DNA of 64,000 nt from CAZQRP01 sp964596125 (GCA_964596125.1 CAZQRP010000012.1:38352-102351); one strand, 5' to 3'; shown: positions 25,746-35,406, counted from the stretch's first letter. The notes: a model not told the origin generated them from the sequence alone. Made by a program: numbers and translations.

Positions 25746-26789
25746 TTACACCTGATAATCCAGGAGACTCATAATTTCATCTCCATATTTTCTCATTATT
25801 AATAAGCGGTCCGCACTCTTCAGTTGTTGAACTGCCTGTCTGAGCTCCTGGACTCTTTCAGGATTACTTTTAGTCTGAGCATAAAGCTCCCCGATGAACT
25901 TCAGTGATGCGGGCAGGTCTATTTCAGAGGGCAGAAGCATACCCTTATCTTTAGACGTTTCCTGGCTGCGCTTTTCCAGCATGTCAAGGTACTGGAGAAA
26001 ATCACCGGCTTCTTCGTCGGAAGACTTTCTCAGCTCGGCAATACGCTGCTCCATCAACGTGTCTTCCTCTTCGATCAGGGTATCAAGGTCTGACAGGTCA
26101 GGTACTTCGATATCAAGCATTCGGCATAAGACCCTGACCAGCGCCCGGCATGCCCTGATATTTCTTTCATCGGGCTTATATGCTGGTATCTCACTTACCA
26201 GCCCTACAGCGTCGATGCTCTTGCTCTTGGCCATACCCAGTAACCAGGCATTTAAATTGTGGGCAATGTTTATTGATGGAGTGTCTGCTATGTGGTAGCT
26301 ATGGAGATATTCTCGTAGTTTGATATCAGTTGCTGAACCGTACATGGTTGGTTCACTTAAATGATGGATATCGGTGAGGAATGCGCCTGGCATGTATAAC
26401 CTATCAAGCCCAAAACCTTTAGCAGCCTCCAGTACACAGCCGGCAAGTTCCGGAACCCTGCCAGGCAGGGGATGGGCGTTCCCCGTGAAGATTATAACGT
26501 CATGGTCTTTTCCCGACTTCCAATAGTAGAACCTGTTCTGCGGTGTGTGTTCTCCCAGTTCAATCGGGACAATGTCAATAAGTCCATCTCGAAATGCAAA
26601 GCTATAAGGAGGTGTGAAGAAGTCACCTGGCTCTATCTCAGCAAAAAATTCCGCTCCCAGCTTTTCCCGGAGGTAACCGGCTGTCCTTAGTCCTACATTG
26701 GCTGTACCTGGCCCCGCTGCCACAAGAAAGGGTTTTTTTAGCTGGGGGTTAGAGTAAATCTTTAGTAACTGTTTTTCACTTTGATTCAT
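25746..26789 (-). CDS. PAC2-family (proteasome assembly chaperone-like) protein
   Basis: The 347-residue protein has the PAC2 core in its first 215 residues (PFLVAAGPGTANVGLRTAGYL; later MYGSATDIKLREYL and DAVGLVSEIPAY), and then a long, charged coiled C-terminal region. PAC2 proteins in archaea and bacteria resemble eukaryotic proteasome assembly chaperones, but their bacterial function is poorly known. GGAAAT precedes the ATG. It is upstream of the repair genes on the same strand but separated from them by other orientation and spacing, so a shared role is not implied. Confidence 0.85.
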   Translation of the reverse strand: MNQSEKQLLKIYSNPQLKKPFLVAAGPGTANVGLRTAGYLREKLGAEFFAEIEPGDFFTPPYSFAFRDGLIDIVPIELGEHTPQNRFYYWKSGKDHDVIIFTGNAHPLPGRVPELAGCVLEAAKGFGLDRLYMPGAFLTDIHHLSEPTMYGSATDIKLREYLHSYHIADTPSINIAHNLNAWLLGMAKSKSIDAVGLVSEIPAYKPDERNIRACRALVRVLCRMLDIEVPDLSDLDTLIEEEDTLMEQRIAELRKSSDEEAGDFLQYLDMLEKRSQETSKDKGMLLPSEIDLPASLKFIGELYAQTKSNPERVQELRQAVQQLKSADRLLIMRKYGDEIMSLLDYQV

Positions 26790-26862
26790 ATTTCCTTCAA
26801 TCCAAGATGATCACTGCTATTGTATCACGACCAGCGCCGCATACGCATACGGGAGCATGTGT

Positions 26863-27720
26863 TTACCTTATCCGAAGCAGGCCACCAACATTATCTATCA
26901 GGCCCTCGTCGTGAAGCTGCATCAGGATAGGTCTCACACGCTCTCCGTCGTGAGTCAGAAGTGAAATGAGTTCTTGCTCAGCAATCGACTCGCGGGTCAG
27001 CAGGAGTCGGATAATATGACCTCGTATCTCACGATTAGACCCACGGAAGGCGCCTCTCTTATGCTGTATGGTTCCCCGGATACCTTTTCGCTGGCGCTTT
27101 ATCATGGCTCCGTAGTCAAATAACGCATAGTACCATTCCCTCGGATTTTTCCGATCAAGCGTTGCTTCTACCAGAGGAAGAATATCGCGGTCGGTAATCT
27201 GCCCGTCCTTCTTGAAAAAGAAATAGAGAAAGACGGTGCGTATATTCGTCTCAATGAACCCGGTGGGCCTGTTGAACGCTATCGCAGCAACTGCTGCAGC
27301 CGTGTATGGACCGATTCCTGGTAACCTTTGTAACACCTCCGGATCAGACGGCAACTGACCATCGAATTGAGCTACTACTTCCTGGGCCGTTCGCTGCAGT
27401 GCCAGGGCACGACGATTGTAACCGAGGCCTTGCCATACCCAAAGCACGTCTCTAAGTGGCGCCCTGGCCAGGGTGAAGAAATCCGGAAAGGTCGAAATGA
27501 ACTCATTATACTTGCTCATCACACGTGATGTCTGGGTCTGCTGCAGCATGAACTCTGATACCAGGACATGATACGGATGGTGAGTCTCCCGCCAGGGAAA
27601 CCTGCGCCCATGCTTACGGTAATATTGCCACACCAGACCTTGAAAGAGGGAGATAGCTTTAGGTGTTAATCCGTACTTCCTGAAAAGGTCGTAGAACTCT
27701 CTCACCCGTGGTTTAGCCAT
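26863..27720 (-). CDS. MutY-like HhH-GPD DNA glycosylase lacking the FeS cluster
   Basis: The 285-residue protein has the MutY N-terminal domain with SEFMLQQTQTSRV (Glu in the general-acid position), the helix-hairpin-helix LQRLPGIGPYTAAAVAAIAF (about 108-128), and then FIETNIRTVF, where the usual catalytic Asp of LDGNVKRV is Glu. The C-terminal four-cysteine [4Fe-4S] loop of MutY is absent: after DYGAMIKRQRKG there are no cysteines. A small winged-helix-like tail ends the protein. It overlaps uvsE by eight bases. It may remove adenine opposite 8-oxoguanine or another mispaired base, but the altered residues leave specificity open. Confidence 0.88.
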   Translation of the reverse strand: MAKPRVREFYDLFRKYGLTPKAISLFQGLVWQYYRKHGRRFPWRETHHPYHVLVSEFMLQQTQTSRVMSKYNEFISTFPDFFTLARAPLRDVLWVWQGLGYNRRALALQRTAQEVVAQFDGQLPSDPEVLQRLPGIGPYTAAAVAAIAFNRPTGFIETNIRTVFLYFFFKKDGQITDRDILPLVEATLDRKNPREWYYALFDYGAMIKRQRKGIRGTIQHKRGAFRGSNREIRGHIIRLLLTRESIAEQELISLLTHDGERVRPILMQLHDEGLIDNVGGLLRIR

Positions 27721-28615
27721 TGAAAAACCGTTTATCTTTCCGAGCTGTCTCCACCGCTATCAGAGCACTTCTCTCTTTATCTTTAATTTCCAGCATGATG
27801 TCGAAATCAAAACGTTGAGTTACTGTGAGAAAGTGTTCAAAATGGGAAACATCGATTGACTCTATATGGCTGACCTTCAGTCCATCAACGTGATGATAGC
27901 TATAGTCTACCATAGGTATACCATCGTGATTCTGCCAGGTCCTGGTGATGTCAGCCAAAGCATCTGTGCTTGATGACCCGGAGTGGTTCAATTCATGATG
28001 AAAAACGTCAAAGAGGATAGGCACACCGGTCTCCATATGTATCCTCATGCAATCGTCTACTGTGTAACTCCGGTCGTCGTTTTCAACGACGAGTCTTCGC
28101 TTGATTGCTTCATCAAGGGTACGGTACCGTTCAATAAATCGCCACAGGCTCTCTTCCTTATCCCCATAGACACCGCCGACATGAATTTGTATCTTAGCAG
28201 ATGCATCCAATCCCAAGGCGTCAAGCACATCGGTATGGTACTGTAATTCCTTGACACTATTTGCAAGGACTCTACTTTCCGGACTGTTGAGTACAGTGTA
28301 CTGGCCTGGATGCATTGAGATTCGTATGTCGTGAGTCTTGATAAAGGCACCGATCAAAGCAAGCCGGTCCTTAAAATGCGTAAGCCAGTCGAATTGACAG
28401 ACGGGATGTGAGGCGAAAGGAACTAAGTCAGACGTTACTCTGAAGAATAAGAGGTGATGCTCGACGTTAAACTTGAGTATTTCCACAAGGCAATCAAGAT
28501 TATTGGTCACCGTATTGACAAGGCGTTGTTCAGAATACGACTTCAACCGAAACGTCCGGTTATCCTTGCACTCGATGGTCCGGTTAATGCACGGATAGCC
28601 TATTTTCATTTTCAA
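27713..28615 (-). CDS. uvsE: UV damage endonuclease
   Basis: The 300-residue TIM-barrel enzyme matches UvsE/UVDE: IGYPCINRTIECKDNRTFRL, ISMHPGQYTVLNS (about 115-127), HVGGVYGDKEESLWRF, VENDDRSYTVDD and FDVFHHELNHS, which supply the His, Glu and Asp metal ligands. UVDE nicks DNA 5' of cyclobutane dimers, 6-4 photoproducts and some other lesions. The next gene overlaps it by eight bases, so this is a two-gene repair operon. The best-known relatives are in Bacillus, Deinococcus and fungi. Confidence 0.94.
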   Translation of the reverse strand: MKMKIGYPCINRTIECKDNRTFRLKSYSEQRLVNTVTNNLDCLVEILKFNVEHHLLFFRVTSDLVPFASHPVCQFDWLTHFKDRLALIGAFIKTHDIRISMHPGQYTVLNSPESRVLANSVKELQYHTDVLDALGLDASAKIQIHVGGVYGDKEESLWRFIERYRTLDEAIKRRLVVENDDRSYTVDDCMRIHMETGVPILFDVFHHELNHSGSSSTDALADITRTWQNHDGIPMVDYSYHHVDGLKVSHIESIDVSHFEHFLTVTQRFDFDIMLEIKDKERSALIAVETARKDKRFFNG

Positions 28616-28957
28616 ACTGTTCTCTAGAACAGCAAGCCCTGCCTTAGTATAGTACGGTATTTACCAAGCTGCCGTTCCCGATCCTCCTTTAATCGGATAG
28701 TCCCATACTGATTCCTTCTTATGTGCTCGGGATGCTTTCATCGCATATTCCTAATTAAGCACCGGGGGATAATAGCAAGCTCCTTGCGTTGAATCATATT
28801 ATACCTTCGCCGAGTCGCCAATCTCACATGCAGCCGACGGACCATGATTCCCTTCCAGGAATACCGGAGGGCGAGCCAGTACCACAGTTACCCGGGCTAG
28901 CACCAACGGCATGAGTAATAGACCGGTACATGCAAGAAATCTCAATTGAGAAGCAAC
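28616..28957. other. intergenic region
   Basis: No protein-like frame, RNA gene or terminator that I can support. It separates the repair operon from the desulforedoxin gene. Confidence 0.5.
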
Positions 28958-29080
28958 TTAGCTTATTTTCTCCATGTCCTCACCGCAACAGACCAGTGTG
29001 CCACCGCCCGCTTTGGTGACAGTGACTTCGTTGCCACAAACATTGCATCGATACTTCTCCCCAATCGCTTCCACTGCCAT
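28958..29080 (-). CDS. desulforedoxin-like iron protein, 40 residues
   Basis: Found by translating the minus strand; it is too short for most ORF callers. The product MAVEAIGEKYRCNVCGNEVT then VTKAGGGTLVCCGEDMEKIS has the desulforedoxin pattern CxxCG ... CC, in which four Cys ligate one iron. Desulforedoxin is a small electron carrier or the N-terminal domain of superoxide reductase. AAAGGAGGTAAGTGGTC supplies a strong ribosome site before the ATG. A free-standing form is typical of strict anaerobes. Confidence 0.85.
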   Translation of the reverse strand: MAVEAIGEKYRCNVCGNEVTVTKAGGGTLVCCGEDMEKIS

Positions 29081-29225
29081 GACCACTTACCTCCTTTCTC
29101 ACAACTATCACTTAGCGCATTGTAAGAGATTTATCACCTCGTGTCAGCGATTTTTATCACATTACCTGGAATGAATCCTTGAGCTTCATTCCTGTAAGAG
29201 AACTTTATCCTGTTACTTCCCTTGA

Positions 29226-29546
29226 TTGGTCAGGTATCTTTTATTAAAAGTAAGCTCTTCCGCGAACAGTTCAAATATAAAGGCAGTGAAAGAGCGGTTT
29301 CTTTCAATGTTCCGTGCTGTTGCGCTTGGAGACTATAGAGCTATTTATAAGAGGTTTGGAAATCAAAAGAGAAAGGCGATGCCAATCTGGGGTACTGCGG
29401 ATGCAGAGATATCACGTCAAATGATTGATGAAGTTCGGGAAGCTATTCCATATATCGAATTCCATACGCTTGAAGATACCGGCCAAACGCCTAACTTCGA
29501 GGTGCCGGACCAACTCAGTAAACTGATCGTTGACTTTCTGAAATAG
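29226..29546 (+). pseudogene. C-terminal fragment of an alpha/beta hydrolase
   Basis: Residues from about 28 on match the C-terminal third of an alpha/beta hydrolase: MPIWGTADAEISRQMIDEV and then IPYIEFHTLEDTGQTPNFE. The usual GHxPH motif near the end carries Gln in place of the catalytic His (DTGQTP). The N-terminal two thirds and the nucleophile are missing, and the upstream sequence encodes the desulforedoxin on the other strand. The first ATG is at 29307. It reads as a decayed remnant. Confidence 0.65.
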
Positions 29547-29553
29547 AGCCATA

Positions 29554-29586
29554 AGCTATAAGAGGGCTGCCTTATAGCTGCTTTTC
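29554..29586 (+). terminator. intrinsic terminator
   Basis: AGCTATAAG (29554-29562) and CTTATAGCT (29571-29579) form a perfect nine-base-pair stem with an eight-base loop, followed by GCTTTT. It would end plus-strand transcripts through the hydrolase fragment. Confidence 0.7.
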
Positions 29587-29754
29587 GTGTATTACCTCTC
29601 ATGCTGGTGTTTGGTTTTGTAGGACCACGGTTTATAATGAGGGCTAAATAACGACGAAACGGCGAAGTTTGCCCGTCATATATTCAATATTATCCAGGTA
29701 TGCTATAGTTTATGATAACCTGCATTGTAATACTGGAGATTAAAGGAGTTTGCT

Positions 29755-30132
29755 ATGAAGAAGATTCCCGTTTGGGTAGTAGTAATCGCTGGCTTTTTCG
29801 TTCTTGCTCCTATCGCCTCATCAACAATAGGATATATTGATCCAACGTTCCAATTCGATGAGTTTGATGCTGCAGCACTTTCCCTTGCTGGTCCGCTCGG
29901 TTTGTATCTTTCGCGTAAGTTAGCAACCGCCCTGGTAATGGCCGTTGCCTTATTCAAACGTGAACCAGGAATGCTGACATGCGCCTTCTTGCTGGTGTTA
30001 TTCACCTATATACTCGATATAATAAACATGCTTATTGGCGGTGGTGGACTCAGTGTATTATCTGTGGTATTCATAGTACTTGCTGCGCCCGCTCTCTGGA
30101 AGCTGTGGCCTATGATCAAAACAACGATATAG
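29755..30132 (+). CDS. membrane protein of unknown function
   Basis: The 125-residue protein has four hydrophobic segments (about 5-25, 40-55, 59-77, 84-115). A short acidic loop (DPTFQFDEFDA) follows the first helix. AAAGGAGTTTGCT precedes the ATG. I do not recognise a family. It has no operon partner and is followed by a long gap. Confidence 0.7.
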   Translation: MKKIPVWVVVIAGFFVLAPIASSTIGYIDPTFQFDEFDAAALSLAGPLGLYLSRKLATALVMAVALFKREPGMLTCAFLLVLFTYILDIINMLIGGGGLSVLSVVFIVLAAPALWKLWPMIKTTI

Positions 30133-30752
30133 TCCGACGGTCATCTGCATGTATTGATGGATATGCCGATCACTGGTAATTGCTTATCAATAGCAGTGGC
30201 TGCTTCACTTTTGGTTTGGGTTACCTAAATACTGTATGGGAGTAAACAATTAATAGAACTAATGTGATGGAAGGCGAGGCTTTCAGTGTTTTGGATCTTT
30301 ATAGCTATAGGTTGGTCGACAGCGATATTCTTAACGTTTATGATGCCTGGTTACAAGCTATGATCAAGCTACTCAGTAGAAAAACAAGCCCTATAAACAG
30401 GAGCAAACACCATCTACACCGCTTCATGAAAGCCACTTGAATATCAATCGTAGCCGAGTATCCACCTTAATTATACACTCGGTTGATAGGGGACACAATA
30501 AACATCATGATAAACTTGATCTGCAAAATTACTATAATCCACACTGGTAATAATCCTTTCTCTACATAAAATAATTAGGTAGATCAAAAAGAACGTCAAA
30601 TTGTAGAGTCGGTTGCTTGCCACTTCAACTCAAAATAGACCATCGATGGTGCATGACCTCTTGACAGGAGATACAAGATGTGCTGAAGTAGTAACCTGAT
30701 ATCGAAAAGGTTATTGTAGCGGCAGGCTGATAAAGGAAAAGAAGAACACAGT
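30133..30752. other. long intergenic region before egtD
   Basis: I found no gene that I trust. One 57-codon frame at 30267-30440 starts with ATG but has no ribosome site and its product is not protein-like; a hydrophobic 25-codon frame (30286-30363, starting GTG) overlaps it in another phase and could be a chance product. A TATAAT at 30533-30538 has no properly spaced -35. The egtD promoter is not resolved. Confidence 0.4.
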
Positions 30753-31742
30753 ATGAAATTTAGAGATGACAGGTATATTCACCTGCACGACTTTAAACCG
30801 GGGCAGGACCACTTTCGAGAGGAAGTCCTGCGCGGCTTGCAAAAACCGCAAAAAGAACTGCCCTGTAAATATTTTTACGATGAGCAAGGCTCAAACTTGT
30901 ACGAACGTATCTGCGCCCTGGACGAATACTATATCCCGCGCACAGAAGCTGCTATCATGGAGACCTATATCGAGGAAATTGCCGGACTGGTCGGGCCAAA
31001 CGTCCTCCTTATCGAATATGGCAGCGGCAGCAGTGCCAAGACGCGTATTCTCCTGGACCACCTGCACGAGATAGCAGCCTATGTGCCGATCGATATTTGC
31101 CGGGAGCAATTACTGCACACCTGTAAGGAGCTGGCCTCAGACTATAGTAGGCTGGAGATACTTCCGGTCTGTGCCGACTATACGAGTAGTTTTACGTTGC
31201 CGGCCCCGAAGCGGTCCAGCAATCGCAAGGTTGTCTATTTCCCCGGTTCTACCATCGGCAACTTCGATCCCGTTCAAGCCGGGCAATTTTTAAAACATAT
31301 AGCCGGAGTTTGTGAGCAGAGCGGCGTACTGCTTATCGGTGTCGACCTTAAGAAAGATGCCGACGTGCTGCATTCTGCATACAACGATCGCCAGGGCGTT
31401 ACCGCCTCTTTCAACCTCAACCTGCTTGAGCGAATCAATCGGGAACTGAGCGGCGACTTTCAAACCGACCGGTTCGAACATTATGCCTTTTATAATCCAC
31501 GCGAAGGCAGGGTTGAAATGCACCTTGTGAGCCTGAGAGACCAGACAGTGCGGCTCAACAACGAGGTCATCCATTTTGTTAAGGGTGAAAGCATCCTTAC
31601 AGAGAACTCGTACAAGTTCAACGTCGACGAGTTCCAGCAGATGGCGGCTGCCGCTGGATTTGAAGTCGAGCATGTCTGGACCGACCAGCGGCAGTGGTTC
31701 AGTACGCAGTACCTGGTGAATATATGCGGGACAGCTTCATAA
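30753..31742 (+). CDS. egtD: L-histidine N-alpha-methyltransferase
   Basis: EgtD trimethylates histidine to hercynine using S-adenosylmethionine, the first step of ergothioneine synthesis. The 329-residue protein has the EgtD layout: CKYFYDEQGSNLYERI near residue 38, the SAM-binding LIEYGSGSSAKTRILLDHL, FPGSTIGNFDP, and a C-terminal FVKGESILTENSYKF with DQRQWFSTQYLV. Length is normal. AAGGAAAAG precedes the ATG. No egtB, egtA, egtC, egtE or EanB-like rhodanese is in the window, so the later steps are elsewhere or hercynine is the end product. It is convergent with the molybdopterin/desulfurase fusion, 59 bases away. Confidence 0.93.
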   Translation: MKFRDDRYIHLHDFKPGQDHFREEVLRGLQKPQKELPCKYFYDEQGSNLYERICALDEYYIPRTEAAIMETYIEEIAGLVGPNVLLIEYGSGSSAKTRILLDHLHEIAAYVPIDICREQLLHTCKELASDYSRLEILPVCADYTSSFTLPAPKRSSNRKVVYFPGSTIGNFDPVQAGQFLKHIAGVCEQSGVLLIGVDLKKDADVLHSAYNDRQGVTASFNLNLLERINRELSGDFQTDRFEHYAFYNPREGRVEMHLVSLRDQTVRLNNEVIHFVKGESILTENSYKFNVDEFQQMAAAAGFEVEHVWTDQRQWFSTQYLVNICGTAS

Positions 31743-31801
31743 GCAGTACTGAAAGTACTTTCACACTGGCATGATTATAAGTTAAAAAGAAACAGCATAT
31801 C

Positions 31802-34800
31802 CTATTTACAGGGAAGGAACCGGATAGTAGTCTCTATTTCCTCAAGCACCTGCGCTACAGCCTTCAGCGTCTCGTCGATATCTTCATCGGCAGTGTTGTG
31901 AGACAGCGAAAACCTTACCGAACAGTGAGCGTCCTCTTCAGTCCTGCCCATGGCAATGAGCACATGCGTGGGCTCGGGCGACCCCGACTTACATGCTGAA
32001 CCCGAAGAAAGCGAGATACCGCGCTGGTCCAGCGCCACCACGAGCGACTCACCCCGGAGCCCGGGCAAGGTAATGTTGAGTGTATTTGGAAGACGATGTA
32101 CTGGATGGCCATTTAACCGGGTGTTCGGTACAAGCCGTTTCATACCCTCTTCCAGTTTATCACGTAATGCTTGTATCCTCCCGGACTCTCGCGGCGTCTG
32201 CATTGCAAGCTCCGCCGCTTTACCCAGGCCTACTATAGCCGGGACATTCTCCGTTCCTGCTCGCCGCCCGGTCTCCTGCTTTCCGCCATGTATCAGCGGC
32301 TCAAGCTCGATGCCTTTCCTTACATACAGTGCACCAACGCCCTTAGGAGCATGGAACTTATGGCCGGAAATGCTGAGCATGTCTACTCCCAGGTCTTCTA
32401 CATCCACCTTGATTTTTCCCGCAGCCTGAACGGCATCTACATGAAACAGGACTCCTCTTTCATGGGCGATGGCGCATAACTCTTTAATCGGAAGGACTGT
32501 GCCTACCTCATTATTCGCCATCATAATGGAGACCAGGACAGTATCTTCTGTGATACCCTTCTCCAAACTATCAGGAGCGAGCCAGCCATCTCCGTCTACC
32601 TCCAGATACGTGATCCTGTAACCGATTTTCTTCATGAATGTACACGTGCTCAGAACAGCCGGGTGCTCGATGCTGGTAGTTATAATGTGATTTCCTCTAT
32701 CACGGTAAGCAAACGCCACGCCCTTGAGCGCCAGGTTGTCAGCCTCTGACCCTCCACTGGTAAAGATGATTCTCCGCGGCTGAGCGTTAATCAGTTTGGC
32801 CACCTGGCGACGGGCTACCTCGACCGCTTCCCGAGCATCTCTACCCACGCCGTGAATACTCGAAGGGTTGCCGTGGGCTATCTCCAGAAAGGGTATCATG
32901 GCTTCCCGCACTGAATCGGCTACCTGGGTAGTAGCGTTGTTGTCAAGATAAATCCGTTTCTGGTTCTTCCTGTCCGGAATCTGCGGAATTGCCAGGTTAG
33001 GAATGCAATTCATTACCTGCTTGCTCGCAGTCTGGCGGGTCTTCCTGGTACCCTGCTCGATTTTCACCACATTACAAAGGAGAGCCTTATAGACCGGGAA
33101 ACCGGAGATTGCATCATAGTTGGTAACATCAGTAAGCTCATTGACATTCCAATCTCGCCACGCCTTCGGGCCTACAGGCGTACCGCCACCCATGTTACAT
33201 TCGACAGCCCCCTTTACAATATCAGCCGTAACCCGGGCACGAAATGGCACAGCTCCCCTCGGAGTACTGATTTCCACCAGATCGCCAGTCCTGATTCCTC
33301 GCTCCTCGGCATCCTCAATGTTGATCTCAACAGTGGGCTCCGGATTGTCCTTTACCAGGCCTTTGATACCATGGTGCTGAGAACGGAAATCGGTTTGAGG
33401 CCGGGCACCAGAGTTGAAAACCAGTGGAAAGTGCTCTGCTATATCAGGGCTGGCCTGGGGTCCTTCCGAAGGTTCGGTATACCTGGGCAGCGGATCATAG
33501 CCGTATTCATCCAGGACTGTGGACCAGATCTCGAACTTCCCCGTGGGGGTACCAAAGCCAGGTTTACCGTCCTTTCGTAGGCCTCCTTTTTGCCACTTCT
33601 TATACTCCATAATCGAGGTCGGAAGTTTTACCATGCCACCGGCCGCTTTCACATCTTCGAGGGTATACCCCGATCCATTCAGAGCAAAGCGAATCATTTC
33701 TTCTTCGGTCTGCGGGTACAGGTAGCCATACCCCAACCGTCTGGCCAACTCAGCCATGATAAGGTAACCGTTACGGGATTCCCCCACTGGTTCGATCATT
33801 TTCTCCCGCAAACGAAAAATAGGCCCGTAGGTCATATAGGAATCGATCTCAAACAGAGTGGCAGCAGGGAGTACGATATCTGCATAATCAGCATCAGCGG
33901 TGAGCTGGCAGTCGATACAGACCAGAAATTCCAGTCCGGACAGGGCCTCACGCCATACAGGAGTCTGCGGCCAGGAAGTGAGCAGCGAAGCACCATGGAT
34001 GATAAGACCACGGATACGGTACGGTTCGCCCTTTAGCACTGAGTCCAACAGCCCGCTGGCGTGGGACTCACCGCGGTAGTTGCTATAAATCGGAAATTTG
34101 TTTCGCGCCACCGCCAGCTCAATGTTGGGATTTTCCTGGTTGCAGGAGCGGTTGATAGGGAAATGGCTGTTCAGCATGGCAAGCCCGATACCGCCGGGTA
34201 CATCGAGCTGATCAGCCAGAGCAAATAACGTCAACACAGCCCGGATTGCCTGAATTCCGCTATTGGAATACTCCAGGCCTGTGTACATCACCGGACAGGC
34301 TCCAGTAGCTTTGCTGATGCGGTGAGCGAGGTCTCGAATGGTATCGGATGGCACGCCGGTTATGGTCTCGGCCACTTCAGGTCGAAAATGCTGGACATAA
34401 GTTGCCAGCTCCCGAAAACCATGGCACCAGTTTTCAGCGAAGTCCTCATCATAGAGTTCCTCATCGATCATCACCTGTATCATACTCAAGGCAAGGGCCC
34501 CATCAGTTCCAGGTCTGATGGGGACCCACTGGGCATTGGTACGAACCGCCGACTCTGTGCGGCGAGGATCGATGACCACTACGTCGGCACCCCGACTGGC
34601 TGCTGCTTCCAGCCGGTACATGTCCAGAGGAGGTGAATCGGTAGCCGGATTAGCACCCCACACCACAAGCATCTCGGCGTTTTCCATATCTGTAAACATG
34701 TTTATCAGCATCCTGCCCATCGTCACATGGGGCGCAATCATGGCGAATGAGACATAGCAGAGCGCCCCTACCCCCATTGTGTTTGGCGAGCCAAACGGGA

Positions 34801-35263
34801 ACAAGATGTTGGATGCAGAAGATACAGCCACCCCTTTAGGTTGATACATATCGCACAGCGACAATTCGAAAGCACCGCGCCCGGTATAAACGGCAACTGC
34901 CTCCGGCCCCGATTCTTCCTTAATTCTATATAGACTACTCACAATGATGTCATAAGCCTCGTCCCACGTTATGCGTTCAAATTCGTAGGACCCTTTAGGA
35001 CCCACCCGTTTCATAGGATATTTCAGCCTGTGTTCGGAGTAGACTATCTCCGGTGCGTGCTCACCACGCCGGCATATCATGCCAAGCGAGTGACCGGTGT
35101 CCTGTTTTATATCCACAATTTTATCGTTCTGAAAACCCACCTCTACCCAACAGCCAGCGGGACATATGCCACACATGCCCTTTTCCCACTCAATTTTCAA
35201 ATTCCTATCCACAATTTGATCTTGAACTGACTCTGCCCGTACCATTTGTATTACCCCCTTCAT
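31802..35263 (-). CDS. molybdopterin oxidoreductase-cysteine desulfurase fusion
   Basis: One uninterrupted 1153-codon frame. Residues about 25-745 are a DMSO-reductase-family Mo/W enzyme: FeS Cys at 31, 34, 38 and 64, a likely Mo-ligand Cys at 169 (GALCYVS), VVWGANPATDS at about 201, and a C-terminal pterin-binding beta-barrel (SGARPQTDFRSQHH, GDLVEISTPRG). Residues about 770-1153 are a full NifS-like cysteine desulfurase: LDNNATT, HGNPSSIHGVGR, the PLP Lys at about 969 (SGHKFHAPKG) and the active Cys at about 1091 (SSGSACKSG). A linker of about 25 residues joins them. An internal ATG at 33013 could give a separate desulfurase but has a poor ribosome site. The ATG at 35245 is an alternative start. 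Confidence 0.9.
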   Translation of the reverse strand: MKGVIQMVRAESVQDQIVDRNLKIEWEKGMCGICPAGCWVEVGFQNDKIVDIKQDTGHSLGMICRRGEHAPEIVYSEHRLKYPMKRVGPKGSYEFERITWDEAYDIIVSSLYRIKEESGPEAVAVYTGRGAFELSLCDMYQPKGVAVSSASNILFPFGSPNTMGVGALCYVSFAMIAPHVTMGRMLINMFTDMENAEMLVVWGANPATDSPPLDMYRLEAAASRGADVVVIDPRRTESAVRTNAQWVPIRPGTDGALALSMIQVMIDEELYDEDFAENWCHGFRELATYVQHFRPEVAETITGVPSDTIRDLAHRISKATGACPVMYTGLEYSNSGIQAIRAVLTLFALADQLDVPGGIGLAMLNSHFPINRSCNQENPNIELAVARNKFPIYSNYRGESHASGLLDSVLKGEPYRIRGLIIHGASLLTSWPQTPVWREALSGLEFLVCIDCQLTADADYADIVLPAATLFEIDSYMTYGPIFRLREKMIEPVGESRNGYLIMAELARRLGYGYLYPQTEEEMIRFALNGSGYTLEDVKAAGGMVKLPTSIMEYKKWQKGGLRKDGKPGFGTPTGKFEIWSTVLDEYGYDPLPRYTEPSEGPQASPDIAEHFPLVFNSGARPQTDFRSQHHGIKGLVKDNPEPTVEINIEDAEERGIRTGDLVEISTPRGAVPFRARVTADIVKGAVECNMGGGTPVGPKAWRDWNVNELTDVTNYDAISGFPVYKALLCNVVKIEQGTRKTRQTASKQVMNCIPNLAIPQIPDRKNQKRIYLDNNATTQVADSVREAMIPFLEIAHGNPSSIHGVGRDAREAVEVARRQVAKLINAQPRRIIFTSGGSEADNLALKGVAFAYRDRGNHIITTSIEHPAVLSTCTFMKKIGYRITYLEVDGDGWLAPDSLEKGITEDTVLVSIMMANNEVGTVLPIKELCAIAHERGVLFHVDAVQAAGKIKVDVEDLGVDMLSISGHKFHAPKGVGALYVRKGIELEPLIHGGKQETGRRAGTENVPAIVGLGKAAELAMQTPRESGRIQALRDKLEEGMKRLVPNTRLNGHPVHRLPNTLNITLPGLRGESLVVALDQRGISLSSGSACKSGSPEPTHVLIAMGRTEEDAHCSVRFSLSHNTADEDIDETLKAVAQVLEEIETTIRFLPCK

Positions 35264-35406
35264 TCACCGCCTGTATCAGGTTATTAGTTAATTGATAGGT
35301 GTTACTCAGGTAATGATCAAGTAAGTAATCTGAATTTTTTCCGTGAATGCAGTCACAGCTCTATATGGAGCATCTTGCAAACCGGGAAATATGCTCACGA
35401 TGACCT

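Noticed and set aside
30267..30440. 57-codon frame before egtD
   Set aside because: It has no ribosome site and a composition unlike a folded protein.
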